Origin: Christensenella timonensis
GTDB taxonomy: Bacteria; Bacillota; Clostridia; Christensenellales; Christensenellaceae
Assembly (NCBI RefSeq): GCF_900087015.1
Contig: NZ_FLKP01000002.1
Span: forward strand, 1,612,001-1,676,000
DNA: 64,000 bases
Direction of reading: 5' to 3'
The position numbers were made by a program, and so were the translations under genes. This document shows, piece by piece, positions 43,178 through 52,003 of this stretch (its first letter is position 1; every line of letters begins with the position of its first letter). A model generated the notes under the pieces. The model made no database searches, was not told the origin of the DNA, and saw only the letters and a list, made by a program, of their open reading frames with translations.

Positions 43178-44056
43178 TTACTTTTGCATTTTCATCTGGT
43201 TGGAATTGCGGTATTCTGCAGGCGACATGAATACATATTTGTGGAACACCTTATAAAATTGATTCATATTGGTATATCCGGAAGAATTCGCAATGGTATT
43301 AATGCTGTCTTCCGTAGTCAGCAATAATTTTTTTGCCTTGGTCAGGCGCAAAAAGGTGACATATTCTTTAAAAGGCATGCGCATCGCCTCCTTAAAGAGA
43401 CTGCGGAAGGAAGATTCGCTCATATGTAATTCGCTTGCGACATCCTGCACTGTGATCGCGTCGTCAAAATGCCGGTTGATATAGGCAACCGCATCAGAAA
43501 CCTTAGCGTGCCTTTGGCTGTCCGGGGTATAATATTCGTCGTATACCGCCTGGTAGTGCTTCATCAGGAGCGCCAGTATTTTCCTGAGTCCAGCGTCTAT
43601 CTCATGGCGGTACGCCGTTTCTTTCTTTTTCCATATTTCGGCAAGGGCAAGTACTTCCTTTCCGATGGCCTGTGCCGCGGGAAGGCCATGCACGATCTTA
43701 TTGTCGAATGTTTTCGTGTTGTAATAGAACGGATACAGGTATTCAAAATCGAACTGCCGGCTGCCGGGCGACGCAATCAGCGCGGGCAGAAAAATCACGA
43801 AGATATATTCCGTCTGTTCGCCGGGGCCGGAAATCGCCACATGGTTTTCAAAATCGCTTACAATAAAAATATCCCCGGGCTCTACTCCATATTCCCTGTT
43901 GGTAAAAATGAATTTCCCGCTTCCCCCTATGCAGAGTACGATCTGCAGGTAATTATGCCAATGTATTTTTTCGTGGTCGCCTTTGGTCGTAAAATCCAAA
44001 ATGCTCAATGGAAATTCAGCGTCCATCTCATAATTCCAAAAGAAGCTGCTCAACAT
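43178..44056 (-). CDS. AraC-family transcriptional regulator with cupin sensor
   Basis: A 292-aa regulator: N-terminal cupin-like domain (IHWHNYLQIVLCIGGSG..., YGVEPGDIFIVSD) that would bind the inducer, and two C-terminal helix-turn-helix motifs (ITVQDVASELHMSESSFRSLFK, and TINTIANSSGYTNMNQFYKVFHKY). It lies directly upstream of the nat operon in the same direction, separated by 169 bases holding a promoter and inverted repeat, and is the obvious candidate activator. Confidence 0.88.
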   Translation of the reverse strand: MLSSFFWNYEMDAEFPLSILDFTTKGDHEKIHWHNYLQIVLCIGGSGKFIFTNREYGVEPGDIFIVSDFENHVAISGPGEQTEYIFVIFLPALIASPGSRQFDFEYLYPFYYNTKTFDNKIVHGLPAAQAIGKEVLALAEIWKKKETAYRHEIDAGLRKILALLMKHYQAVYDEYYTPDSQRHAKVSDAVAYINRHFDDAITVQDVASELHMSESSFRSLFKEAMRMPFKEYVTFLRLTKAKKLLLTTEDSINTIANSSGYTNMNQFYKVFHKYVFMSPAEYRNSNQMKMQK

Positions 44057-44114
44057 TTCTCTCCCGTTTTCTTTTCTCCCTTACATCATATCACGATTTT
44101 TATGCGGATACTAC

Positions 44115-44142
44115 AAAAAAACACCGCTATAGCGGTGTTTTT
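44115..44142 (-). terminator. Terminator of citrate synthase
   Basis: A perfect palindromic stem (core ACACCGCTA/TAGCGGTGT, 44121-44138) flanked by A and T runs. It is 12 bases after the citrate synthase stop on the - strand and symmetric enough to work both ways. Confidence 0.85.
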
Positions 44143-44154
44143 CATATTACATCT

Positions 44155-45519
44155 TTATCTCTTGTCAAGCGGTACATACGGACGTGCTTCCTGTACATTT
44201 TTATATGCGGGACGAATAATCTTTCCGGCGTTGGAAAGCTCCTCAATACGGTGTGCGCTCCAGCCTGCGATACGGGCCATAGCGAAGATCGGCGTAAATA
44301 ATTCAGTCGGCAGCTTCAGCATACTATAAACAAAGCCGCTGTAAAAGTCAACGTTCGCACTGACGCCTTTATAAATCTTGCGCTCTTTCGCAATGACCTC
44401 CGGCGCTAAACGTTCCACCAAAGTATAGAGCTGGAACTCTTTGGAAAGGCCCTTTTCCTCCGACAAGTTCTGTACGAAGCTCTTGAAGATATCCGCACGC
44501 GGGTCAGAAAGCGAATAGACCGCATGGCCCATTCCATAGATGAGCCCCGCCTTATCAAACGCCTGTTTATTGAGCAGCTTGGCAAGGTAATCCTTTACTT
44601 CAGATTCGCTTGTCCAGTCTTTCAAATTCTTTTTCATATCTTCTATCATCTGGACGACTTTGATATTCGCCCCGCCATGCTTCGGGCCTTTCAAAGAACC
44701 CAGCGATGCCGCGACCGAAGAGTAGGTATCCGTTCCGGAAGACGATACGACATGCGTCGTAAATGTCGAGTTGTTACCGCCACCATGCTCTGCATGCAGC
44801 ACTAAGGAAACATCCAGGATGTGCGCTTCAAGTTCCGTATATTTGCTGTCCGGGCGCAGGAGGTGCAGGATGTTTTCAGCAGTGGAAAGCTCCGGATCCG
44901 GCACATGGATAAAAAGGCTCTGCCCATCGTGGTAGTGGCGGTAAGCCTGGTAACCATACACGGAAAAGAGCGGAAACAGCGCGACCATCTGCAGCGACTG
45001 GCGCAATACGTTGGGGAGGGATATATCGTTTGCCTTTTCATCATATGCATAAAGCGTCAGCACGCTTCGCGCAAGCGTATTCATCATATCCGCGCTGGGC
45101 GCCTTCATGATGATGTCGCGTACAAAATTCGTAGGCAGCGTACGGTAATGAGCAAGCAATTTTTTAAAATCCAATAGCTGTGTTTTATCGGGCATATCCC
45201 CTGTCAGCAAAAGGTAGACGACTTCCTCGAACCCATAGCGCTTTTCGGTGATGAACCCTTTTACAATATCCTTTATGTTGATCCCGCGGTAAAAAAGCTT
45301 TCCCTCACAGGGAACCATCTGGTCTCCATCCCTAACGAAGGACTGTATATCGGAAATACGCGTCAGCCCCGCCAGCACACCCTGTCCATTGATATCGCGC
45401 AAGCCGCGCTTTACCTGATATTCGGTATATAAAGCCGGGTCAATCGCACCTGTCTGCATAATCTTTTCCGTTAAACCATAAATCTCCGGTGTAATATCTG
45501 AAATACGGCTGTTTTCCAT
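44155..45519 (-). CDS. Citrate synthase
   Basis: Condenses oxaloacetate and acetyl-CoA. The 454-aa protein belongs to the longer clostridial type with an N-terminal helical extension. Active-site regions include His in LHAEHGGGNNSTF, His in GMGHAVYSLSDPRA and the late Asp/Arg region VDFYSGF. ATG 45519 has AGGAGG upstream. It is monocistronic, with promoters at 45563-45659 and a terminator. No aconitase or isocitrate dehydrogenase is nearby; the neighbours are malic enzyme and a malate/lactate dehydrogenase. Confidence 0.93.
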   Translation of the reverse strand: MENSRISDITPEIYGLTEKIMQTGAIDPALYTEYQVKRGLRDINGQGVLAGLTRISDIQSFVRDGDQMVPCEGKLFYRGINIKDIVKGFITEKRYGFEEVVYLLLTGDMPDKTQLLDFKKLLAHYRTLPTNFVRDIIMKAPSADMMNTLARSVLTLYAYDEKANDISLPNVLRQSLQMVALFPLFSVYGYQAYRHYHDGQSLFIHVPDPELSTAENILHLLRPDSKYTELEAHILDVSLVLHAEHGGGNNSTFTTHVVSSSGTDTYSSVAASLGSLKGPKHGGANIKVVQMIEDMKKNLKDWTSESEVKDYLAKLLNKQAFDKAGLIYGMGHAVYSLSDPRADIFKSFVQNLSEEKGLSKEFQLYTLVERLAPEVIAKERKIYKGVSANVDFYSGFVYSMLKLPTELFTPIFAMARIAGWSAHRIEELSNAGKIIRPAYKNVQEARPYVPLDKR

Positions 45520-45562
45520 TCAATAATCCTCCTTATTTTTAATAATCTATTGACACTTCCTG

Positions 45563-45591
45563 TATTTAGGAATACAATGCTTATGGTGCAA
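45563..45591 (-). promoter_or_regulatory. Proximal citrate synthase promoter with overlapping inverted repeat
   Basis: - strand TTGCAC (45591-45586), 17 bases, TAAATA (45568-45563). The -10 region lies within TTCCTGTATTTAGGAA (45558-45573), a short inverted repeat that could be an operator. Confidence 0.45.
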
Positions 45592-45631
45592 AAATTAATA
45601 TCGCATCGTTTCTAAAAAGGCTTATTTTTTA

Positions 45632-45659
45632 ATTATACTACAGATAGCGTCGGATGTAA
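45632..45659 (-). promoter_or_regulatory. Distal citrate synthase promoter
   Basis: - strand TTACAT (45659-45654), 16 bases, TATAAT (45637-45632), giving a leader of about 105 bases. Confidence 0.5.
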
Positions 45660-45703
45660 CGCTTTTTTTCGTTTTACATAAAAAAACAAAATTAAAAGGC
45701 ATT

Positions 45704-45731
45704 AAAAAACCGCTTAATAAAGCGGTTTTTT
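45704..45731 (-). terminator. Terminator of the malate dehydrogenase-malic enzyme operon
   Basis: A perfect 12-bp stem (45704-45715 with 45720-45731), 4-base loop, with A/T runs on both flanks, 16 bases after the malic enzyme stop. Confidence 0.88.
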
Positions 45732-45747
45732 AAACATCCTATTATGC

Positions 45748-46920
45748 TCAAACACGGCTTACGCCAGATTTTCTCGCAGCCTGTGCAACGGCTTTTGAAA
45801 CAGCGGGGGCCACGCGTGTATCGAATGGCGACGGTATGATATAATCCGGATCAAGCTCGTCTTCAGTAATCAGATCCGCGATCGCGTAAGATGCGGCGAT
45901 CTTCATATCGTCGTTGATATCGCTTGCACGGACGTCGAGCGCCCCCCTAAAGATGCCGGGGAAGGCCAACACGTTGTTGATCTGGTTCGGGAAATCGCTC
46001 CTGCCCGTCCCAATGATCGCTGCGCCGGCTTTTTTCGCGAGATCAGGCATGATCTCCGGCGTCGGATTCGCCATCGGAAACAGGATCGGCTGGTCTGCCA
46101 TGGATTTCACCATTTCTTCTGTCACAGTACCCGGAGCGGAAACGCCGATAAAGACATCCGCGCCTTTCAGCACTTCTTCAAGGCTTCCCTTTTTCATCAT
46201 CAGGTTGGAAATCTCGGCCATTTCCTTTTTCTCTTCGTTGAGGCTGTCCCTGCCCTTATAGATCGCGCCCTGGCGGTCGCACATAACGACGTCCTTCAGG
46301 CCCATCGCCATCAGCAACTTAATGATCGCGATACCGGCGGCACCTGCACCGGAAGTTACCACGCTGATATCATGGATATCTTTTCCAACAATTTTAAGCG
46401 CATTAATAAGTGCCGCAAGCGTTACGACTGCCGTACCATGCTGGTCATCGTGAAAAATCGGGATGTCGCAGATTTCCTTCAACCTGCGTTCGATCTCAAA
46501 GCAACGCGGCGCGCTGATATCTTCGAGGTTGATCCCACCAAAGCTGCCTGCGAGCAAAGCGACCGTATTTACGATATCATCCACTTCCTTGCTGCGGATG
46601 CATAGCGGAAAAGCGTCTACATCGCCGAATGTTTTAAACAGTACGCACTTGCCTTCCATAACGGGCATGCCCGCTTCCGGGCCAATATCGCCCAGGCCAA
46701 GTACCGCAGTACCGTCCGTTACAACGGCAACAAGGTTATGGCGGCGCGTATACTCGTACGAAAGATCAACATCTTCTGAAATCTTCAGGCACGGTTCCGC
46801 TACGCCCGGCGTATAAGCGATTGACAGGTCTTCTTTGTCCTTGAGCGGCGCCCTGCTGATTACTTCGATCTTCCCTTTCCATTCGGCGTGGGCCTTTAAA
46901 GCTTTTTCCTTGATATCCAT
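45748..46920 (-). CDS. NAD(P)-dependent malic enzyme
   Basis: Oxidative decarboxylation of malate to pyruvate. The 390-aa short bacterial form has the N-terminal YTPGVAEPC, the catalytic Lys region [12 protein letters not shown], metal-binding acidic DDQHGTA and the nucleotide-binding [12 protein letters not shown] 46920 ([14 protein letters not shown]) has GAGGAGG at the end of the preceding gene; start and previous stop are one base apart. It is co-transcribed with the LDH/MDH-family gene, so malate made from oxaloacetate could be turned into pyruvate. Confidence 0.93.
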   Translation of the reverse strand: MDIKEKALKAHAEWKGKIEVISRAPLKDKEDLSIAYTPGVAEPCLKISEDVDLSYEYTRRHNLVAVVTDGTAVLGLGDIGPEAGMPVMEGKCVLFKTFGDVDAFPLCIRSKEVDDIVNTVALLAGSFGGINLEDISAPRCFEIERRLKEICDIPIFHDDQHGTAVVTLAALINALKIVGKDIHDISVVTSGAGAAGIAIIKLLMAMGLKDVVMCDRQGAIYKGRDSLNEEKKEMAEISNLMMKKGSLEEVLKGADVFIGVSAPGTVTEEMVKSMADQPILFPMANPTPEIMPDLAKKAGAAIIGTGRSDFPNQINNVLAFPGIFRGALDVRASDINDDMKIAASYAIADLITEDELDPDYIIPSPFDTRVAPAVSKAVAQAARKSGVSRV

Positions 46921-46921
46921 T

Positions 46922-47887
46922 TTATTTTGCCTCCTCTTCAAGAATCTCGATAGATTTATCTAAAAATGATTTCATTGTCTTTGCGGAATGCCGCAGTTCT
47001 TCCATTTCTTCAGGCGTAATGTGCAGGTCGATCACCTGCTTTACCCCTTCATACGTCACGATGCACGGCAAGCTGATCGCGACATCGCTGATACCGTGGT
47101 AATCTTCATCCAAAACATGAGAAACGGGCAGTACCGTGTGTTCGTCCTCCAAAATCGAGGCCACGACACGCGCAACGGACATCGATACGCCGTAAAAAGT
47201 CGCGCCCTTCAGGCTGATGACCTCCGCGCCTGCATCCCTCGTCTTTTCAAAGATCGCCTGACGGTCGAGAACCTTATTGAAGTCCTTGCAATATTCGTCA
47301 ATACGCTCGCCCGCGATCGTGATGCTGGACCAGATCGGTACTTGCGTGTCGCCGTGTTCCCCCAGGATATAAGCGTTGATATCACGGATATCCGTATCAA
47401 AATGTTTACTGAGCAAATAGCGGAAGCGGGACGTATCGAGCATCGTGCCCGAACCAATGACCTGCGCGGCCGGCAGTCCGGAAGCTTTCCGCGCTACATA
47501 GGTAAGCACGTCCACAGGGTTTGAAACGACTAAAATGATCATATCCTTGTTGTACTGCGTGATCTGCTTCGCGATATCGTACATGATCTTGACGTTGGTC
47601 TGCGCCAGCTCCAGCCTCGTCTGCCCCGGCTTGCGGGCGATCCCCGCCGTTACGATAACGATGGAAGCATCCTTGCAATCCTCATAGGTTCCGCGCTTGA
47701 TGGACAGCTGACGAAAAAACGCAATGCCATGGTTCATATCAAGAACATTGCCTTCGGCCCTGCCCTCGTCGACGTCGATCAATACGATGTCCGAGCTCAA
47801 TCTTTTGAGCATGAGCGTGTAAGCAATGGTAACGCCTACATTACCGGAACCGATTACCACAATTTTGTCTTTCGCTTTTGTTCTCAT
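46922..47887 (-). CDS. LDH/MDH-superfamily dehydrogenase, probably malate dehydrogenase
   Basis: A 321-aa NAD-dependent 2-hydroxyacid dehydrogenase. Overall pattern (VIGSGNVGVT, GSGTMLDTSRFR, the catalytic His in GEHGDTQ) resembles L-lactate dehydrogenase. The specificity loop, however, reads AGIARKPGQTR: Arg85 stands where LDHs have Gln (position 102 in the Bacillus numbering), and an Arg there is the known determinant of malate/oxaloacetate specificity. The neighbours, malic enzyme and citrate synthase, favour malate. Similarity searches would likely name it L-lactate dehydrogenase. Confidence 0.85.
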   Translation of the reverse strand: MRTKAKDKIVVIGSGNVGVTIAYTLMLKRLSSDIVLIDVDEGRAEGNVLDMNHGIAFFRQLSIKRGTYEDCKDASIVIVTAGIARKPGQTRLELAQTNVKIMYDIAKQITQYNKDMIILVVSNPVDVLTYVARKASGLPAAQVIGSGTMLDTSRFRYLLSKHFDTDIRDINAYILGEHGDTQVPIWSSITIAGERIDEYCKDFNKVLDRQAIFEKTRDAGAEVISLKGATFYGVSMSVARVVASILEDEHTVLPVSHVLDEDYHGISDVAISLPCIVTYEGVKQVIDLHITPEEMEELRHSAKTMKSFLDKSIEILEEEAK

Positions 47888-47921
47888 GTTTTATACCTTC
47901 TTAAAAATAATAAAATATTGT

Positions 47922-47952
47922 AAAAAAGACGGAAATCCAGCTCCCGCTTTTT
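47922..47952 (-). terminator. Terminator-like hairpin in the malate dehydrogenase leader
   Basis: On the - strand a stem of AAAAAG-CGGGA with TTCCG-T-CTTTTT (one bulge) runs into T residues, 35 bases before ATG 47887 and about 25 bases after the expected transcript start. It may end sirtuin transcripts, or act as an attenuator for the operon. Confidence 0.5.
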
Positions 47953-47982
47953 CGCATACATGGTAAATATCGAAAACTCCCA

Positions 47983-48011
47983 CATATATAGTATATAACC
48001 ATTTTTGACAA
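47983..48011 (-). promoter_or_regulatory. Promoter of the malate dehydrogenase-malic enzyme operon
   Basis: - strand TTGTCA (48011-48006), 17 bases, TATATG (47988-47983), beginning 10 bases after the sirtuin stop. Confidence 0.5.
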
Positions 48012-48020
48012 ATTTCAAAT

Positions 48021-48743
48021 TTATTTTATTTTTGATAATACTTCGCCGATCTTTCCCGGGATCAACAGATCCGCACGACCGTCACGCCCGGTAGGAGCCT
48101 TGTTGATCAATACAAGCTTATTGCCGCCGTAGTACTCGATCAGCCCCGCAGCAGGATATACGACAAGCGACGTACCGCCCACGATCAACATATCGGCTGC
48201 AGCGATCGCTTTCACAGAACGGTTCATAACATCATCGGAAAGCATCTCTCCGTACAATACGACATCCGGCTTAATGATTCCTCCGCATGTGCAGTACGGG
48301 ACTTCCCCGCTACGCAGGATATCCTCGGCCGTATAGCGTTTCCCGCAATCCATGCATGTATTGCGATGTACCGAGCCATGTAATTCCAGCACATTTTTCG
48401 ATCCTGCCGCCTGATGGAGGCCGTCTATATTCTGGGTGACCACTGCTTTTAACTTCCCTTCTTTTTCGAGCTCCGCCAGTTTTTTGTGCGCCATATTCGG
48501 ACGCGCGCCAAGCTGCAGCATTTTTGCCTTGTAAAAGGCAAAGAACTCCTGTGTATGCGAAAGGAAAAAATCATGGCTTAAAATCGTCTCCGGCGGGAAA
48601 CGGTACTGCGTATGGTATAATCCATCCACGCTGCGGAAATCCGGGATACCACTCTCCGTCGACACACCCGCGCCGCCGAAAAAAACGATATTCTCGCTTT
48701 CATCGATCATTTGCTGGAGCCGTTCTGCATATTCCATTTTCAT
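48021..48743 (-). CDS. NAD-dependent protein deacylase, Sir2 family
   Basis: A 240-aa sirtuin that removes acyl groups from lysines using NAD. Motifs: GAGVSTESGIPDFR, TQNIDGLHQAAGS, catalytic His in ELHGSVH, and a four-cysteine zinc site (CMDCGKRY...CTCGG). The start could be ATG 48743 (MKMEY) or the ATG two codons on. It is divergent from eamA. It may regulate metabolic enzymes by deacetylation, but no target is indicated. Confidence 0.92.
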   Translation of the reverse strand: MKMEYAERLQQMIDESENIVFFGGAGVSTESGIPDFRSVDGLYHTQYRFPPETILSHDFFLSHTQEFFAFYKAKMLQLGARPNMAHKKLAELEKEGKLKAVVTQNIDGLHQAAGSKNVLELHGSVHRNTCMDCGKRYTAEDILRSGEVPYCTCGGIIKPDVVLYGEMLSDDVMNRSVKAIAAADMLIVGGTSLVVYPAAGLIEYYGGNKLVLINKAPTGRDGRADLLIPGKIGEVLSKIK

Positions 48744-48830
48744 GCTCTCCCTTCAAAACCAATTGCTTCCTAGTGCTTATATGTGTTACCATAGGTACTG
48801 CTTGCGATCTTTACGGGAGGAAGAAACGCC

Positions 48831-49724
48831 ATGCGGCATACCACTGCAAAATTTGATATCATGCTGTTTATCGTCGCCGTATTTTGGGGCACAGGCTTTA
48901 TCGCCACCAAATACCTCCAGCAAAGCGGTATGACATCTGCCATGATCCTGGTGTTCCGTATGCTGTTTGCCGCGCTCCTGATCCTCATCACATCTTTCAA
49001 ACATATCCGTTCGCTGACAAAATTACAGCTCAGGCACGGTATCATCGCCGGCCTTTTTATGGGGGCCGGCTTCCTGCTGCAAACCATCGGCATGCAATAT
49101 ACCCTTGTCTCAAGCAACGCTTTCCTGACCACGTTGAACGTCGTCTTTGTCCCCTTCATCAGCTGGTTCCTGCTGAAAAAAAAGCCGCCGCACAAGACCT
49201 TTCTTTCCGTAGCTATCGGCTTTTTGGGGATTTCCATCCTGACAAATGCATTCAATACACAGATCACATTCAGCCTCGGCGATATCCTTTCCTTGCTGTG
49301 CTCCGTTTCTTTTGCCTGCCAGATTGCCTATATCGGCTTTGCCGCCAAAGATTCAGAGGCATCTTCTTTTTCTTTCGTCCAAATCACCGTGACAGGCCTG
49401 CTCGCGCTTGCGTACTTCCTGCTGTTTGAACGTACTCCTGTCGGCGATATCCGCAACTTTTCCCTTTGTATTTGGATCACGGTTTACCTTGGGGTCATTT
49501 GCACTGCCATTCCGTATTGGCTGGAATGCACTGCACAAAAATATATTCCCCCTGCCCGTTCCGCACTGATCCTGTCGCTGGAAAGCATGTTTGCCAGCAT
49601 CTTCTCCGTCATCTTAGGTTACGAGGCCCTAAGCTGGTCTCTGGTCGTGGGCGGCGCGGTCATCATGGTCTCCATTTTCATCCTGGAGATCAACTTCCGC
49701 CAAGACCGTTTTTTTCCTCAATAA
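48831..49724 (+). CDS. EamA/DMT-family transporter
   Basis: A 297-aa membrane protein with about ten helices in two EamA repeats (first FWGTGFIATKYL, second from SLGDILSLLCSVSFACQIAY). DMT carriers export or import small metabolites; the substrate is unknown. GGAGG precedes ATG 48831, and a TTGCTT-18-TACCAT promoter-like pair lies at 48763-48792. It is the only + strand gene in the right half, and its last 7 bases overlap the end of cinA head to head. Confidence 0.88.
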   Translation: MRHTTAKFDIMLFIVAVFWGTGFIATKYLQQSGMTSAMILVFRMLFAALLILITSFKHIRSLTKLQLRHGIIAGLFMGAGFLLQTIGMQYTLVSSNAFLTTLNVVFVPFISWFLLKKKPPHKTFLSVAIGFLGISILTNAFNTQITFSLGDILSLLCSVSFACQIAYIGFAAKDSEASSFSFVQITVTGLLALAYFLLFERTPVGDIRNFSLCIWITVYLGVICTAIPYWLECTAQKYIPPARSALILSLESMFASIFSVILGYEALSWSLVVGGAVIMVSIFILEINFRQDRFFPQ

Positions 49725-50965
49725 CTTTTCAGTGCGTCCAATATCATCTGAAATACGTGCTGCGCGCTCATATGGCGGATATTCTCCCTGTCGTCCACCC
49801 TGCCGCGCTGTAAGTTCAATTTGATCACTTTGCTGACCTTTTCGCTGTCGATCGCAATGTAAACAAGGCCCACCGGTTTTTCTTTGCTTCCGCCGCCCGG
49901 CCCTGCAATTCCAGTAGTGGAAACACCGATATCAGCGCCGGATATCCTGCGTACCCCCTGCGCCATTTCCGCTGCCGTTTGCCTGGACACCGCGCCATAC
50001 TTTTCTAGGGTATCACCGGAAACATGCAACACAGCTTGCTTGATCGCGTTGGAGTAAGAACACACGCCGCATCCAAACACTTCGCTTGCCCCCGGGACCT
50101 GCGTGATACGCTGCGAGACCAGCCCGCCTGTACAGCTCTCCGCAGTCGCCACCGTCAGGTTCTTTTCCTTGAGCGCTTGTACAACCGCTGTCTGCAGGTT
50201 CGCTACGTCTATGCCATAGATATACTGCCCCAATGCGTCTTTAATCTGTTTGATCACCGGGACAATCAATGTTTCGCATTCTTCATATGTGTCCCCAGAC
50301 GCTGTGACGCGCAGCGTGACTTCCCCTGTCTTTGCATACGGCGCGATCGTTGGATTGGTGCTGTTTTTCATCAGCCCGTAAAGGGTATCCTCTACCTGCG
50401 ATTCGCCTATACCGAACAGCCGCAGGTTATGTGACACCAGTACCTTATTGGAAAATCCCATCAGGTACGGTATAACGCTTTCACCAAACATCGGTTTCAT
50501 TTCCGAAGGCGGGCCAGGAAGCAGGATCGCCGTCTTTCCATTTTCACTGACCGCCAGGCCGGGCGCCGTTCCATGCGCATTGGGGAAAATCGTCGCTCCG
50601 GCAGGCATCATCGCCTGTTTTTTGTTGTTTTCCGTCATTGGGCGATCCAGCTTCTTAAAAAAACATTCGATGCCCTTGAGCGAATCCTCATCCATTTGCA
50701 TCTCCTTGTGGAAATATTCCGCCACCGTTTCCTTTGTCAGGTCGTCGTACGTCGGCCCCAGGCCCCCTGTCAGGATGACGATATCCGCACGGGAAAAGGC
50801 TAGGTTCAAACTGCTTTTCAGCCGGTCGTTATTGTCTCCCACAACGCTCTGGTAATACACATCGATGCCAATATTGGCAAGTTCCTTCGCGATATAGGCC
50901 GCATTGGTATTGACGATATCCCCCAGCAGCAGCTCCGTACCAACACATAAAATTTCCGCTTTCAT
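49718..50965 (-). CDS. cinA: CinA-family protein (competence/damage-inducible; NMN amidohydrolase domain)
   Basis: A 415-aa two-domain protein: an N-terminal MoaB/MogA-like COG1058 domain (GDIVNTNAAYIAKELANIG, then TGGLGPTYDDLT) and a C-terminal CinA amidase domain (VATAESCTGGLVSQRIT, TTGIAGPGGG) that can deamidate NMN for pyridine nucleotide recycling. An AAAGGA site precedes ATG 50965. It follows the glycosyltransferase by 27 bases. Confidence 0.93.
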   Translation of the reverse strand: MKAEILCVGTELLLGDIVNTNAAYIAKELANIGIDVYYQSVVGDNNDRLKSSLNLAFSRADIVILTGGLGPTYDDLTKETVAEYFHKEMQMDEDSLKGIECFFKKLDRPMTENNKKQAMMPAGATIFPNAHGTAPGLAVSENGKTAILLPGPPSEMKPMFGESVIPYLMGFSNKVLVSHNLRLFGIGESQVEDTLYGLMKNSTNPTIAPYAKTGEVTLRVTASGDTYEECETLIVPVIKQIKDALGQYIYGIDVANLQTAVVQALKEKNLTVATAESCTGGLVSQRITQVPGASEVFGCGVCSYSNAIKQAVLHVSGDTLEKYGAVSRQTAAEMAQGVRRISGADIGVSTTGIAGPGGGSKEKPVGLVYIAIDSEKVSKVIKLNLQRGRVDDRENIRHMSAQHVFQMILDALKSY

Positions 50966-50992
50966 ATTTTGACCATCCTTTGTTTAAAAATT

Positions 50993-51910
50993 TTATCCAT
51001 AAATGATTTGGCCGATTTTACGGTAAAAACCACTTTTATACAACTTATATTTTTTCAGCAGGCGCGCCCGTCCGCATTTTCCATAGCCCTGGAGGCTCAC
51101 AAACACCCGTATCAGCTCTTTTTGCTCGTCGCTTAACAGATCCTCATATGTTTCCAAAAACGCCTGTGCCTGCCTGTACGTGTCCCGAATAGACTGCCTG
51201 ATCCCGCCGGTGTTGGATAATTTCTGTTTGAAATAAGAGGCGCTCTTGACATCCTTGGCGCCCACCTCGTTTGCCATGTGCTGGCGGTAATGGATACGGT
51301 TTGGCGCTACGATGATATGTCCGAACGCCGCAGCCGCAATGCCGATCCACCAGTCATGCATGAGCGCGTCTGCGCTGGGACGGATCAAGTCCGCAAGCGC
51401 CCGGTTAAAAAGCATGGTACAGCCCGTAATATTGTTTTGCGGCAGCAGCTGGTGCAGGAAAAGCCTCTGCGGGTCGAGCTTCTGCAACGCAAACAGCGAA
51501 GGATGCAGGACGCGGTCTTCATCGTCGACTACCGTCAGGTCGGAATGAAGTAACATAGGGCCGTTGCCCAAATCGGCCTGTGCCCCTCGAAGCGTCAGCA
51601 ACGTAAGGCTCAGTTTGTCCGGCAGCCAGATATCGTCCTGGTCGCAGAACATGACATGCTCCGCTTCCGCATGCCGCAAAAGGCAAAAGAAGTTTTCCTT
51701 TGCGCTGCCTGTAGGCCCGCCATCCCGCAAAATGATAAACCGCCCCGGATGCGCAGTCTCATATCCCTCCAATATCTTCACTGTCCTGTCGGAAGACCCG
51801 TCATCCCGTGCAATCACGCGAAACTCCTGATGATCCTGGCGGAAGATGGAATCGATCTGTTCCCTCAAGTATTTTTCGCCATTATAGGTCGCAAGCAGGA
51901 TATCTACCAT
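50993..51910 (-). CDS. Family 2 glycosyltransferase
   Basis: A 305-aa GT-A fold enzyme (VDILLATYNGEKYLREQIDSI, DDGSSDRT, and the metal-binding MFCDQDDIWLP) similar to rhamnosyl- and other transferases of surface polysaccharide synthesis. ATG 51910 has AAGGGA 6 bases upstream; an ATG five codons earlier (51925) is also possible. No other polysaccharide genes are nearby, so the acceptor is unknown. Confidence 0.85.
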   Translation of the reverse strand: MVDILLATYNGEKYLREQIDSIFRQDHQEFRVIARDDGSSDRTVKILEGYETAHPGRFIILRDGGPTGSAKENFFCLLRHAEAEHVMFCDQDDIWLPDKLSLTLLTLRGAQADLGNGPMLLHSDLTVVDDEDRVLHPSLFALQKLDPQRLFLHQLLPQNNITGCTMLFNRALADLIRPSADALMHDWWIGIAAAAFGHIIVAPNRIHYRQHMANEVGAKDVKSASYFKQKLSNTGGIRQSIRDTYRQAQAFLETYEDLLSDEQKELIRVFVSLQGYGKCGRARLLKKYKLYKSGFYRKIGQIIYG

Positions 51911-51968
51911 ATCGTTTCCCTTCATGTTCCATGATTTCTCCTTTAATTTAGCACGATTGGCAGTAAAA

Positions 51969-51990
51969 AAAAAGAGCCGAAGCTCTTTTT
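51969..51990 (-). terminator. Terminator of rubrerythrin with UUCG tetraloop
   Basis: A 9-bp stem (51969-51977 with 51982-51990). On the - strand the loop is C-TTCG-G, an ultra-stable tetraloop, followed by a long T run. Confidence 0.9.
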
Positions 51991-52003
51991 ATTTGATAGC
52001 GGA

